A stretch of 39,978 nucleotides of DNA, taken from the NCBI GenBank assembly GCA_947497265.1, contig CANMFP010000017.1, positions 1-39,978 on the forward strand. The letters run 5' to 3'. Positions 1-8,332 of this stretch are shown here, piece after piece. The notes below the pieces were generated by a model. That model worked only from the letters and a program-made list of their open reading frames with translations. It was not told where the DNA came from and ran no database searches. The translations under genes were made by a program, and so were the position numbers. The first letter of the stretch is position 1; each line of letters starts with the position of its first letter. Origin of the DNA: an uncultured Isoptericola sp. Lineage in GTDB: Bacteria > Actinomycetota > Actinomycetes > Actinomycetales > Cellulomonadaceae.

Positions 1-15
1 GAGTACGGGGAACGA

Positions 16-59
16 CGAAGGGCCCCACAGCCGCAGAATCTCGCGGGTGGGGCCCTTCG
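16..59. terminator. Hairpin terminator downstream of tRNA-Ser
   Basis: A 13-bp perfect inverted repeat (16-28 with 47-59, loop 29-46) built around AAGGGCCCCAC/GTGGGGCCCTT. On the minus strand it begins three bases after the tRNA 3' end, so it is the likely tRNA terminator. The stem is symmetrical and could also end a + strand transcript arriving from the left. No T-tract follows, as is usual in high-GC actinobacteria. Confidence 0.75.
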
Positions 60-61
60 GG

Positions 62-150
62 TGGCGGTAGCGGTGGGATTTGAACCCACGGTGGCTATGA
101 ACCACACAGCATTTCGAGTGCTGCACCTTCGGCCGCTCGGACACGCTACC
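62..150 (-). tRNA. tRNA-Ser (anticodon CGA)
   Basis: The minus strand folds as an 89-nt class II tRNA. The acceptor stem GGTAGCG pairs with CGCTACC, followed by discriminator G and an encoded CCA (62-64). The anticodon loop reads CTCGAAA on a five-base-pair stem, giving anticodon CGA for the serine codon UCG. The T arm contains GTGGGTTCAAATCCCAC. The long variable arm between anticodon and T arms is typical of serine tRNAs. A strong hairpin follows at 16-59. Confidence 0.95.
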
Positions 151-231
151 TCGCCGGACGAACCGGCCCACCGAGGATACCGAACGCGGACAGATCTGCG
201 AAATCTGCGACCCTGCGACGTCGGTCACCGT

Positions 232-322
232 CACCCGTGCCGCGAAGTAGTACGCCCGGCGGTGGTGGAGTATCCGCGGGGCACTTCACCAGCACGGGAG
301 GTACTACTTCGCGGCGCGGGTG
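232..322. repeat. Long inverted repeat beyond chitinase stop
   Basis: Arms 232-253 and 301-322 are complementary over 22 bp with one mismatch (core GCCGCGAAGTAGTAC at 239-253, GTACTACTTCGCGGC at 301-315), separated by 47 nt that can itself fold partly (GGTGGAGT against ACTTCACC). It lies 13 bp beyond the stop of the minus-strand chitinase gene, so it may act as its terminator or mRNA-stabilising 3' structure. Its length and wide loop also resemble a dispersed palindromic element. Confidence 0.6.
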
Positions 323-335
323 GGGCGGTGCAGCC

Positions 336-2090
336 TCAGACGCAGGGCGCTCCCGCGTCCCACGCGCCGGTGACCGACGTGCCGGGCACCTCGCCGCGGG
401 TCCACCACAGCGCGGCGTGGTTCACACCAGCGCGCGAGACCACGTCGCCGGACGCGTATGTCGCAGCCGGGTCGAACGCCTCCCCGCACTCTTCGGCGGC
501 CACGGGGTGGTCGCCGTGCACGCCGACCGCCACCCACGGGCCCTTCGACGCCTTGGCGGCAGCACCCGGCATCTCGCCGCGCGTCCACCACTTCGCCTCG
601 TACTCGACGCCGTCGTGCGACACCACGTCACCCGCGGTGTACACCCCGGAGGCGTACCAGGGCGCGGCCCCGTCACCGACGACGAGCGGTCCCGGTGCCG
701 CAGCCCGGAAGGTGTCGGCGAGCGCGCCGCCGAGCTCGTTGCGGTAGTCCCCGGCGATGTCCCAGAAGTAGGCGCCGCCGAACCCGTTCTCCGCCAGCCA
801 CTCGGCCTTGGCGGTCACGGACGTCGGGGTGTCGAGGCTCCACCACTGGTCGCCGTCCCACCGGTAGGCGGCGACGGCCTCCTCGTCGTAGTTCTCCTCG
901 CCGACGGTGCGCAGCTCGGAGTAGTTCTTCACGCCGAGCGCTCCACCGGCCGGAGCGCCCGGAGTCGGGTCGTCGACCCCTTCCCAGCCCTGGCCGTAGG
1001 CGGCGAGCCCGAGCACGATCTGCTCGTCCCGGTACCCGGCCGCCCGGTAGGCGCCGAGCAGGCTGTCGGCCGCGAGACCCCAGTTCGCGTCCTGGTCCGG
1101 CGCGTCCGGCCAGGAGTACGGGTGCAGGTTCCCCTGGTGCCCGGTCCGGTCGGCGACCCAGGTGCCGTGGTAGTCGTAGCCCTGGATGTTGAGGAAGTCG
1201 ACGACGGCGGCGAGTCGCGGGTCCACCCAGCCGCCGTCGGTGCGCGGGGCCCAGCCGGCCGGTGCGAACCCGGTCAGCAGGTAGTCCTCGCCGTCGGCGG
1301 CGGAGCGCTCGTCGAGCTCGGCGCGGAACAGCTCCATGAGGGCGAGGAAGTTCTCGCGGTCGGCCTCGGGGTTCGGCGAGGGGTGCTCGCCGGTCGCGGC
1401 CGGCCACTCCCAGTCGATGTCGAACCCGTCGAAGATGCCGGCGGCGACACCCTCGCCGCCCTGGTCGCCGACGACAGGCAGGTTGCCGTCGAGGTACACG
1501 TCGAGGCAGGACTCGACGAGCCGCGCGCGGCTCTCCGCCGTCGACGCGGCCTCGGAGAAGTTGTCCGACCAGGTCCAGCCGCCGAGCGAGACCATGATCT
1601 TCAGGTCGGGGTAGAGCTCCTTGAGCTTGCGGAGCTGGTTGAAGTTCCCGGCGAGCGCCTGCCCCGCGACGTCGGCGACACCGTCGACGGCGTCCTCGGC
1701 GCCGACGATCCGCAGATAGTCGTTCTCGGGGTCGCCCTCCGGCTGGCCTGGGTCGACGCCGTCGTCCGGGACGACGTCGTCGCTGATGTCGCACACCAGG
1801 TCGCTGGTGACGTTGCCGAAGGCGTAGGTGAGGTGGGTGAGGTCGGCGACGGCGCCGGTCTTCACGAGGTCGGCGACCTCGTAGTCGTGGGTGTCCCCGG
1901 TGCCCCAGGCAGGGAAGTAGCCGAGCGTCGTGTAGCCGTTGACGCCGTCGGCGTCGTGGGTGGAGCTCGCGTCGGGTGGTGCGGGGGCGGGCTTCGCCGC
2001 GGCTGCGGGCGCGGCGAGTGCCGCTGCGGTGAGTCCGGCGGCGGCGACGGTGGCGGTGAGGGTGGTCAGGACGGACGTGCGCTGTTTCAT
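336..2090 (-). CDS. Secreted GH18 chitinase with two C-terminal chitin-binding modules
   Basis: Predicted secreted endo- or exo-chitinase cleaving beta-1,4-GlcNAc linkages. The 584-residue product starts with a Sec signal peptide (MKQRTS, then an Ala-rich stretch ending in AAPAAAA). The glycoside hydrolase family 18 barrel shows SLGGWTWSDNFSEAAS, the catalytic FDGFDIDWEWP (DxxDxDxE, the final Glu being the acid/base), QGYDYHGTW and the closing GGAYFWDIAGDY. Two CBM5/12-like modules follow, each with (Y/T)xxGDVVSxxGVxxxxxWWTRGE(M/V)PG. The ATG at 2090 is chosen over longer readings because it begins the signal peptide and a GAGG lies upstream. It is divergent from the PAS-ANTAR gene, with its own promoter and a possible operator. 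Chitinase versus another GH18 activity is inferred from the binding modules. Confidence 0.93.
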   Translation of the reverse strand: MKQRTSVLTTLTATVAAAGLTAAALAAPAAAAKPAPAPPDASSTHDADGVNGYTTLGYFPAWGTGDTHDYEVADLVKTGAVADLTHLTYAFGNVTSDLVCDISDDVVPDDGVDPGQPEGDPENDYLRIVGAEDAVDGVADVAGQALAGNFNQLRKLKELYPDLKIMVSLGGWTWSDNFSEAASTAESRARLVESCLDVYLDGNLPVVGDQGGEGVAAGIFDGFDIDWEWPAATGEHPSPNPEADRENFLALMELFRAELDERSAADGEDYLLTGFAPAGWAPRTDGGWVDPRLAAVVDFLNIQGYDYHGTWVADRTGHQGNLHPYSWPDAPDQDANWGLAADSLLGAYRAAGYRDEQIVLGLAAYGQGWEGVDDPTPGAPAGGALGVKNYSELRTVGEENYDEEAVAAYRWDGDQWWSLDTPTSVTAKAEWLAENGFGGAYFWDIAGDYRNELGGALADTFRAAAPGPLVVGDGAAPWYASGVYTAGDVVSHDGVEYEAKWWTRGEMPGAAAKASKGPWVAVGVHGDHPVAAEECGEAFDPAATYASGDVVSRAGVNHAALWWTRGEVPGTSVTGAWDAGAPCV

Positions 2091-2120
2091 CGGGGAGCCT
2101 CGCTGCTTCCTCGGGATGCG

Positions 2121-2154
2121 ACCGAACCCGGTTTGTTCGGTTTCCTGCACAATA
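2121..2154 (-). promoter_or_regulatory. Chitinase promoter -10 with palindromic operator
   Basis: On the minus strand a -10-like TATTGT (2154-2149) is followed by a perfect 7-bp inverted repeat ACCGAAC-N7-GTTCGGT (2121-2141), about 30 bp before the chitinase start. That position, around the expected transcription start, suits a repressor operator. The repeat does not match the DasR site as I know it. No convincing -35 was seen. Confidence 0.45.
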
Positions 2155-2332
2155 GCGAGGCGTCGGCCGCAGCACCAGGGCCCGAGCCGCAAGAGCCTCC
2201 TTCGTGATGACTTTGTGAGAGACGGGCACGGGACGACCGCTCGGACGGCAGGTCCGCTCCGGCGGGGATAACGTCGCGGTAACGACCCACCGCTGAGACC
2301 CAGCGACGGACCAACGGACAGAGGAGAGCGCG

Positions 2333-3007
2333 ATGAACCCTTCACCGGGTAGCACCGAGCACCAGCCGCTCGAGAACGTCCTTGCCCTGGGTGACCGCAC
2401 ACCGACCGGCACCTACCGCGTCGACCTCACCACCCAGGAGTGGTGGTGGTCCGACGAGACCTACCGGATCCACGGGTTCGAGCCCGGCGAGGTGGTCCCG
2501 ACCACGGCGATGGTGCTCGCCCACAAGCACCCCGCCGACCGTGAGCAGGTACGCCACGTGCTCGAGGACGCGCGCCGCACCGGCGCCCCGTTCGCCTCGG
2601 TGCACCGCATCATCGACGCCCACGGCAAGAACCACGTGGTGTCGATCGTCGGCCGCGGCCGGACCGACGACCACGGCGACCTCGTCGACCTCGTCGGCTA
2701 CGTGCTGGACCTCACCGGCAGCGTCAAGCGCTTCGCGTCCGAGGAGGCGAACTTCTCGATCCGCGCCGCCGCCCAGAGCCGCCGCGACATCGAGCGGGCC
2801 AAGCTGCTCGTGAGCCTCGCGCTCGGCGTGGACGACGACGAGGCCTTCGCCCTGCTGCGCCGTCGCTCCAACGACTCGAACGTCCCGCTCCGGGCGCTCG
2901 CCGAGCGGCTGGTGCGGCACGTGCGCACCGCCACCGTGCCCGGACAGCCCGTCGACCCGACGCGCGCCCTGCGCCACTTCGACGCGAGCCTCCGCACGGA
3001 GGGATGA
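2333..3007 (+). CDS. PAS-ANTAR domain regulator
   Basis: A 224-residue cytoplasmic protein. Residues about 20-125 form a PAS fold of the type with GTYRVDLTTQEWWWSDETY near the start and a conserved HPxDR motif (HPADREQV). Residues about 140-195 match the ANTAR RNA-binding three-helix domain (IERAKLLVSLALGVDDDEAFALLRRRSNDSN), which in known families binds paired hairpins to cause transcription antitermination. The PAS sensor probably gates RNA binding; its ligand is unknown. The ATG at 2333 follows a good AGGAG. The gene is divergent from the chitinase, but a functional link is not shown. No ANTAR-type hairpin pair was identified nearby. Confidence 0.85.
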   Translation: MNPSPGSTEHQPLENVLALGDRTPTGTYRVDLTTQEWWWSDETYRIHGFEPGEVVPTTAMVLAHKHPADREQVRHVLEDARRTGAPFASVHRIIDAHGKNHVVSIVGRGRTDDHGDLVDLVGYVLDLTGSVKRFASEEANFSIRAAAQSRRDIERAKLLVSLALGVDDDEAFALLRRRSNDSNVPLRALAERLVRHVRTATVPGQPVDPTRALRHFDASLRTEG

Positions 3008-3048
3008 GCCTCACTGCAGAGCGGCGAGCGGGCCGACGCGCGACGCCG

Positions 3049-3291
3049 TCAGGCGCCGACGCTGTCGGTCAGCTCGGCCCCGGTGCTGACCCGGGCGCAG
3101 TGGCTGCAGCAGAACGTCTCGTCGTCCACGTCGACGCCGTGCCCCAGCACCGCGCACCCGCAGTGGGCGCACCGCGGTGCCATCGCGTGGATGGCGCACT
3201 CGAACGAGTCGTAGACCCCGCTCGCGCCGTCGGCCTTGGTGATCGTGAAGGTGTGTGCGTACTCGTTGCCGCACATGTCGCAGGTTGCCAT
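3049..3291 (-). CDS. Small Cys-rich zinc-ribbon-like protein
   Basis: An 80-residue protein with Cys pairs spaced like metal ligands: CDMC at residues 4-7, a lone Cys plus His (FECAIHAMAPRC), then CAHCGC and CCSHC. This suggests one or two structural zinc sites, as in small actinobacterial zinc-ribbon or metallothionein-like proteins. No enzyme motif is visible. The start ATG at 3291 has a strong GGAGGGG six bases upstream. It is convergent with the PAS-ANTAR gene (41 bp between stop codons). The function is unknown. Confidence 0.75.
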   Translation of the reverse strand: MATCDMCGNEYAHTFTITKADGASGVYDSFECAIHAMAPRCAHCGCAVLGHGVDVDDETFCCSHCARVSTGAELTDSVGA

Positions 3292-3423
3292 GTCGCCCCT
3301 CCGTCGATGAACGGGTCGGCCCGTGGCTGGACCAGTCGCGCGAGGTGCGCCCGGTCCCCCGGGCTCGCCGGCCCCGCCCTTTCCACGCTAGGGCGAAACC
3401 GGCGAGCAGGCCACCGCGGCGCT

Positions 3424-3507
3424 CGAACTGCCGACGTCGGTAGTCCGTGCCCAGATCGGTAGTTCGCACGACCGACCTCGAGACGAACTACCGACGTCGG
3501 TAATTCG
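3424..3507. repeat. Palindromic repeat cluster
   Basis: Two copies of a near-palindromic 21-mer centred on CCGACGTCGG lie in inverted relation (3424-3444 and 3487-3507, 19 of 21 matches), with a third partial copy GATCGGTAGTTCG at 3454-3466. Each arm is self-complementary and the pair can also form a longer stem. It fills most of the gap between the end of the pectate-lyase-like gene (3525) and the small Cys-rich gene, so it may terminate the former or belong to a dispersed repeat family. Confidence 0.6.
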
Positions 3508-3524
3508 GGGGCAAGGGCTGGGCG

Positions 3525-6500
3525 TCAGCCGATCCCGAACAGGCGCTTCAGCCAGTCGATCAGACTGTCGACGACGTCGCCGAGCCAGCCGCCGTGACCG
3601 CCCCCGTGCCGCTCGTCGACCGTCACCGGCTCCGACGTCGCGACAGCAGGTTCGCCGCCGCCCGCGGGGACTGCCGTGACCTCGACGCTCAGCTCGTGCC
3701 CCACGTCGGCCTTCTTGACCCGGTAGTCCTGCTCCGTGCCCTTGCGGCCGATCGGCTCGCCGTCGCGCAGCCAGCGGTACGAGAACTCCGCGTCCGCGGA
3801 CCACCGGCCCGGGTCGGCCGTCAGGCGCGAACCCTTGACCGCGTCACCCACGATCGAGGGCGCCACCGTGTTCTCCAGCGGCGTGGTGACCTCCGGCAGC
3901 AGCTCGATCTCGGTGGGCCCCGGGTTCGCCACGAGGCGCGCCCCGGTGTCCGACGGCGCCACGTCCGTGAGCTCGTACAGCCCGTTCATCTCGATCGAGC
4001 CGTCCGCCGCGATCTCCGGCACCGTGGCCGCGGAGTCGGTCGTGACGAACCAGTCCTCGCCGACCTCGGCCGGCCGCCCGTCGGAGGCGTCCGCCGTCGT
4101 GCCGTCGAAGTAGTTGGACGGGTCGGTCAGCAGCGACGTGTCGTCCTGGGCGAGGCCCAGCACGTCCGACGCCGCGGCCCGCCACGACAGCACCCCGGCA
4201 GCCTCGTACGCCGTCTCGCTCGCGTTCGTCTCGAGCCGGACGCCCCGCTCGTTGTCGACGGAGGTGACGCGGTCGAGCCGGATGTCCGGACCGGAGTTGG
4301 ACGTCACGCCCGTGGCGAGGTTGTCGAAGGCGACCGCGTTGCGCAGCAGGTGGTCGCCCGGCATGGACTCACCGCCGAGCTTGAACCCGTTGCCCTCGCC
4401 CGTCCGCGTCGGGTCCGCCTCGAGCCACCCGTTGCTGTACGCCACCGAGTCCTCGACCACCACGGTGCCGATCGGGCCGGTGGTGGACTTGGCGAACAGG
4501 TCCCAGCCGTCGTCGATGTTGTGGTGGGCGATGTTGTACCGGAACACGTTGCCCTCGCCGACAGTGAGCTTGGCCGCGAACCCGTCGGCGTCGTTGCCGC
4601 CGTCGTCGGCATTGTTGTGCGACACCGAGGAGACCACCAGGTTGTGCGACGGCCACATCGACGGCGGCTCCGCGGACCGGCCCGAGATCTGGATGCCGGT
4701 GTCCCGGTTGTGGTGCGACTCGACACGCTCGACCACGTTGTGGTGCCCCTCGACGAGCATCGGCTTCTGCTTGTCCGCCGAACCCGTGATCTCGAGGTCG
4801 TACACATGCCACCAGTCGCCGCGGATCACGAGGCCGCCGTCGGGCGACTCCGACAGGTCGAGCACCGCGCGGGTGCCCGGCTCCGACAGGATCGTGATCG
4901 GCGCGTCCTCGGTACCGTCCCGGCCGCGCTCGGCCACGACCGCGCGCTGCGGCGTGTAGGTGCCACCCGCCAGCACGATCTGCTGCCCGGGCTGGGCGAA
5001 GCCGACGGCCGTGTGCAGGTCGAGCGGGTCGGCCTGCGTGCCCGCACCGTCGGCCGAGCCGTCGGGCGCCACCCAGATCGACTCGCCCGGCTCGCCGTAC
5101 GAGTCGACCGTGACCGTCAGGGGGACGTCGACCGGGTCGGTCGACTCGATCCGCTCGTACTCGCCGAGCTGCGGCTGCTCGGCGTCGGGCAGCAGCCGCG
5201 CGGTGAGTGCGTTCTCCCCCGGCGCGAGGTCGACGCTCACGAGCTCGCGCTCCCCCGGCGCCAGCTCGACGCCGTCGACGACGACGTCACCGGCGGCGTC
5301 GAGGATCTGGCCCTCGCCGTGCATGGTCGAGACGAGCGGCACGTCGATCTGGTCGTGCGGCGTGGTGGAGGTGACGTCGACCTGCAGGTCGGCCGGCACG
5401 TACTCGATCGGTCGCTCCTGCGCGGGCTCGTCGTCGTCCGGGTGGATCGTCGTGAGCTCCCAGTCGGTGACCGTGACCTGGATCTTGCGTGCCACGGCCA
5501 TGCCGACGTAGAGCGCCTCGGGGTCCTGCTGGAGCAGCATCTCGGGGTCGTACTGGATGACCTCGATGTCCTCGCCGTTCTCCCCGGCGCCGTTCCAGAT
5601 CGCGTGGAACCCGGTGTTGGACTTCCGCAGCGTGAGCTCGTAGACGTCGCCGTCGCCGAACTTCGGCCCGGTCGTGATCTCCGGCCGGTAGTCCGGGTCG
5701 AACACCACCGGGTCGCTCTGGTCGCGCGAGCCGGCCGTGTTGTCATCGGTGGCACCGGTGTAACCGTGCACGAACCGCGCGCCCGGCATGCCGTTGACCA
5801 CGTTCTCGGTGCCGTCGCCGAACCGCGTGAGCAGCGCGCCCGCCGAGTTGAAGTAGCGGTGCGGCGAGGACTCGGCGACCAGGTCGTCGACCGCCACGAC
5901 GCCGAACCCGGACTGGTTGTCCTTCGCCGCCGAGTCGTCCACGTGGAACGTGGCGGTCAGCGTGAAGTTCTCGGTGGCCGGGTCGATCCTCGTGAAGTAG
6001 TACTGGAACCCGTCCTCGGACGTGGCGAGCTTGGTGGAGCTCGCGCGGGCGTCGAAGGTGATGGTCCCGTCGGCGTTCTCGACGATCTCGCCGCCGGAGC
6101 CGGCGTTCGATCCGACGTCCGCCGACTGCCAGCGCTCGACCGAGTCCGCCACGGTCACCTCGAAGGGCGCACCGGCGGCCTCGTCCGTGCCGCGCTGCGC
6201 GACGACGCGCACCTGGTAGGTCTGGCCGACGGTCAGCCCGGCGATCTCCGCGCTCGTGCCGGTCACGCCGTCGACGGCGGTGGTGAAGCCGGTGCCGTCG
6301 GTGCTGGTCTGCACGGCGTAGGTCGTGGCCTCGGGCGTGGCTCCCCACTCGACGGCGACGGTGCCCTGACCGCCGGAGACCGCCGTGGTGAGCGCGCCGG
6401 TGATCTCGGGGCCGACGAGCGGTAGCGAGAACTCGCCGGTGGTCGCCCGCTCGGAGACCAGCGGGTCGGCCTCGCCGGAGCGGGTCAGCCGCACCTCGAC

Positions 6501-7283
6501 CTCGTAGGTGCCGGAGGCCGGTGGGGTCAGGGAGACGGTGCCGGACGTCCCCTGCGCCGCGGTGAAGTCGCGGTCCACGATCTCGCCGGCCGCGTCGTAC
6601 AGCAGGGCGTGGGCGATGTCGCCGCCGTCGGTGCCGACCAACCCGCTGTAGGCGACGGCGAGCCGGGCCGGGTCCTGCGGGTCGGGCGTGACGCCGTCGA
6701 CCACCGGTGCCGCGACGTCCGCCCAGGGCGCGCGGGCGACGTCGTCGTCCATGCCGAGCTGGGCGTAGTAGACGTTGACGCCCGAGGACGGCGAGGAGAG
6801 CCAGTAGGTCCCCGCGGCCGGCACCTCGAGAACCTCGGTGGCGACGGGCACGCCGGAGTCGTCGGCGAGGGCGGGGGCGGCGTCGACGACGGTCCACGAC
6901 TCGTCGAAGAGCGCGAGCTCACGGTCGCTGCTGCCGCTGCCGGAACGGGCGTGGACGAGGACCTCGGTCGCCTCGTCCACCGTGAACCGCAGCGACCGGT
7001 GGTCGGCCGTGCCGGATCCGTTGAGCTTGAGCCGCTGGGTGTACTCGTCGCCGCGGTCGGAGGTACGGCTGCTGCCGTCGACGTCGACGTCCTTGCCCTC
7101 GGCGGCCTTGACGGTGAAGTCCCCGGCGACGACGTCGCTCGTGTACTCCCCGGCGGTGAGGTCGTCGGCGCTGAACGCCGTCTCGGGGCCGGCGGCGACC
7201 GCCGCGACCGCCGGGCCGAAGGTGAGGGCCGCTGCCGCGACCACCGCCCACGACGCACGGAACCTGCTGCCTGTCGGTGTCAT
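3525..7283 (-). CDS. Secreted multidomain pectate-lyase-like protein (PL9-type beta-helix)
   Basis: A 1,252-residue secreted protein. A signal peptide opens it (MTPTGSRFR, then a hydrophobic Ala/Val core ending AAVAAG). In order follow an N-terminal beta-rich accessory domain (to about 165), one or two fibronectin-III-like domains (about 185-390), a lectin/LamG-like region (about 395-625), a linker, a right-handed parallel beta-helix (about 735-1130) and a C-terminal Ig-like repeat (about 1145-1220). The helix has PL9 signatures: WVAPDGSADGAGTQADPL, HHNRDTGIQISG, NDADGFAAKLTVGEGN and IDDGWDLFAKS. By comparison with PL9 pectate lyase, the Asp cluster would bind calcium and the Lys in DLFAK would be catalytic. 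The start at 7283 is chosen for its GAGGAG ribosome site over GTG/ATG codons at 7307. Pectate is the inferred substrate. Confidence 0.85.
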   Translation of the reverse strand: MTPTGSRFRASWAVVAAAALTFGPAVAAVAAGPETAFSADDLTAGEYTSDVVAGDFTVKAAEGKDVDVDGSSRTSDRGDEYTQRLKLNGSGTADHRSLRFTVDEATEVLVHARSGSGSSDRELALFDESWTVVDAAPALADDSGVPVATEVLEVPAAGTYWLSSPSSGVNVYYAQLGMDDDVARAPWADVAAPVVDGVTPDPQDPARLAVAYSGLVGTDGGDIAHALLYDAAGEIVDRDFTAAQGTSGTVSLTPPASGTYEVEVRLTRSGEADPLVSERATTGEFSLPLVGPEITGALTTAVSGGQGTVAVEWGATPEATTYAVQTSTDGTGFTTAVDGVTGTSAEIAGLTVGQTYQVRVVAQRGTDEAAGAPFEVTVADSVERWQSADVGSNAGSGGEIVENADGTITFDARASSTKLATSEDGFQYYFTRIDPATENFTLTATFHVDDSAAKDNQSGFGVVAVDDLVAESSPHRYFNSAGALLTRFGDGTENVVNGMPGARFVHGYTGATDDNTAGSRDQSDPVVFDPDYRPEITTGPKFGDGDVYELTLRKSNTGFHAIWNGAGENGEDIEVIQYDPEMLLQQDPEALYVGMAVARKIQVTVTDWELTTIHPDDDEPAQERPIEYVPADLQVDVTSTTPHDQIDVPLVSTMHGEGQILDAAGDVVVDGVELAPGERELVSVDLAPGENALTARLLPDAEQPQLGEYERIESTDPVDVPLTVTVDSYGEPGESIWVAPDGSADGAGTQADPLDLHTAVGFAQPGQQIVLAGGTYTPQRAVVAERGRDGTEDAPITILSEPGTRAVLDLSESPDGGLVIRGDWWHVYDLEITGSADKQKPMLVEGHHNVVERVESHHNRDTGIQISGRSAEPPSMWPSHNLVVSSVSHNNADDGGNDADGFAAKLTVGEGNVFRYNIAHHNIDDGWDLFAKSTTGPIGTVVVEDSVAYSNGWLEADPTRTGEGNGFKLGGESMPGDHLLRNAVAFDNLATGVTSNSGPDIRLDRVTSVDNERGVRLETNASETAYEAAGVLSWRAAASDVLGLAQDDTSLLTDPSNYFDGTTADASDGRPAEVGEDWFVTTDSAATVPEIAADGSIEMNGLYELTDVAPSDTGARLVANPGPTEIELLPEVTTPLENTVAPSIVGDAVKGSRLTADPGRWSADAEFSYRWLRDGEPIGRKGTEQDYRVKKADVGHELSVEVTAVPAGGGEPAVATSEPVTVDERHGGGHGGWLGDVVDSLIDWLKRLFGIG

Positions 7284-7327
7284 GGATCTCCTCGTCGAGA
7301 TGCGCATCGCTCAGCGTCGAACGTGCG

Positions 7328-7374
7328 GGAAACCGGTTTCCGACAAGGTAGCCGCATCCTCGTCCCGGCGTCAA
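7328..7374 (-). promoter_or_regulatory. Promoter and LacI-type operator of the pectate-lyase-like gene
   Basis: On the minus strand TTGACG (7374-7369), an 18-bp spacer and TACCTT (7350-7345) make a good housekeeping promoter. Three bases after the -10 box lies a perfect 14-bp palindrome GGAAACCGGTTTCC (7328-7341), covering the expected start site. A central CG with A/T-rich halves is the usual form of LacI-family operators, so repression relieved by a sugar is the inferred control. The repressor is not encoded in this window. Confidence 0.8.
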
Positions 7375-7420
7375 GGGTCGGCCCCGCTCGCGCACCGCGC
7401 CGCCGTCGTACGCTCGAACA

Positions 7421-8329
7421 GTGCAACCCGCCCCCCGGCCGCTCGCCCCCACCTACCAGCAACGCCGCTGGGAGCTGCCCCCCGACGCCGTGATCCACCA
7501 CGGCACGGTGGACGACGCCGCCCGCCTGCTCGAGGGCCGCACCGTCACCGCCCTGACCGGCGCCGGGATCTCCACGGACTCGGGCATCCCCGACTACCGC
7601 AGCCCCGACTCGCCACCCCGCAACCCGATGACGTTCCAGCAGTTCACCGGCGACCCCGACTTCCGCCGCCACTACTGGGCCCGGAACCACGTCGGCTGGC
7701 AGCACGTCCGCCGCACGCACCCCAACGCGGGCCACCGGGTGCTCGCCGACCTGGAGCAGCGCGGCATCGTGCGGGGCGTCATCACCCAGAACGTCGACCT
7801 GCTCCACGAGGACGCCGGCTCGCGCACCGTCATCGACCTGCACGGACGCTACGACCGCGTGATCTGCCTGCAGTGCGGCCGCACCATCTCGCGCTCCCAC
7901 CTGGCCGAACGCCTCGACGCGCTCAACCCGGGCTTCGTCGAGTCCGTGCTCGACGGCGGCACCACCGTCGCGGACATCGAGATCGCCCCGGACGCGGACG
8001 CCGTCATCGCCAAGACCTCCCACTTCCGCCCGGCGGACTGCGAGTTCTGCGGCGGCGTGCTCAAGCCGGAGATCGTCTACTTCGGCGAGAACGTGCCGCG
8101 CGCCCGCGTCGACGACGCCTACGCGCTGGTCGACTCCGCGGACGCCCTGCTGGTCGCGGGCACCAGCCTCACCGTGATGAGCGGTCTGCGGTTCGTGCGC
8201 CGGGCCGCCAAGGCGGGGCAGCCGGTCGTCATCGTCAACCGGGGCGAGACCCGCGGCGACCCGCTCGCCACGGTCAAGGTGGACGCGGGCGTGAGCGAGA
8301 CCCTCGTCGCCCTGGGTGAGATGCTCTGA
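7421..8329 (+). CDS. Sir2-family NAD-dependent protein deacylase (sirtuin)
   Basis: A 302-residue sirtuin that removes acyl groups from lysine using NAD. It contains the NAD motif GAGISTDSGIPDYRSP near residue 46, TQNVDLLHEDAG, the catalytic His in DLHGRYDR, the zinc pairs CLQC and CEFC, and the late GTSLTVMSGLRFV motif. The GTG at 7421 is preceded by TACGCT about seven bases upstream and no ribosome site, suggesting a leaderless mRNA. The acyltransferase gene begins four bases after its stop, so they are probably co-transcribed. Confidence 0.93.
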   Translation: MQPAPRPLAPTYQQRRWELPPDAVIHHGTVDDAARLLEGRTVTALTGAGISTDSGIPDYRSPDSPPRNPMTFQQFTGDPDFRRHYWARNHVGWQHVRRTHPNAGHRVLADLEQRGIVRGVITQNVDLLHEDAGSRTVIDLHGRYDRVICLQCGRTISRSHLAERLDALNPGFVESVLDGGTTVADIEIAPDADAVIAKTSHFRPADCEFCGGVLKPEIVYFGENVPRARVDDAYALVDSADALLVAGTSLTVMSGLRFVRRAAKAGQPVVIVNRGETRGDPLATVKVDAGVSETLVALGEML

Positions 8330-8332
8330 CGC

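Noticed and set aside
237-2207. A 656-codon open frame on the + strand opposite the chitinase gene
   Set aside because: The minus strand encodes a clear GH18 enzyme with catalytic motifs; the + frame is a by-product of high GC.
3594-6425. A 943-codon + strand frame opposite the pectate-lyase-like gene
   Set aside because: Arg/Val/Gly-biased product without domains, fully overlapping a convincing secreted enzyme.
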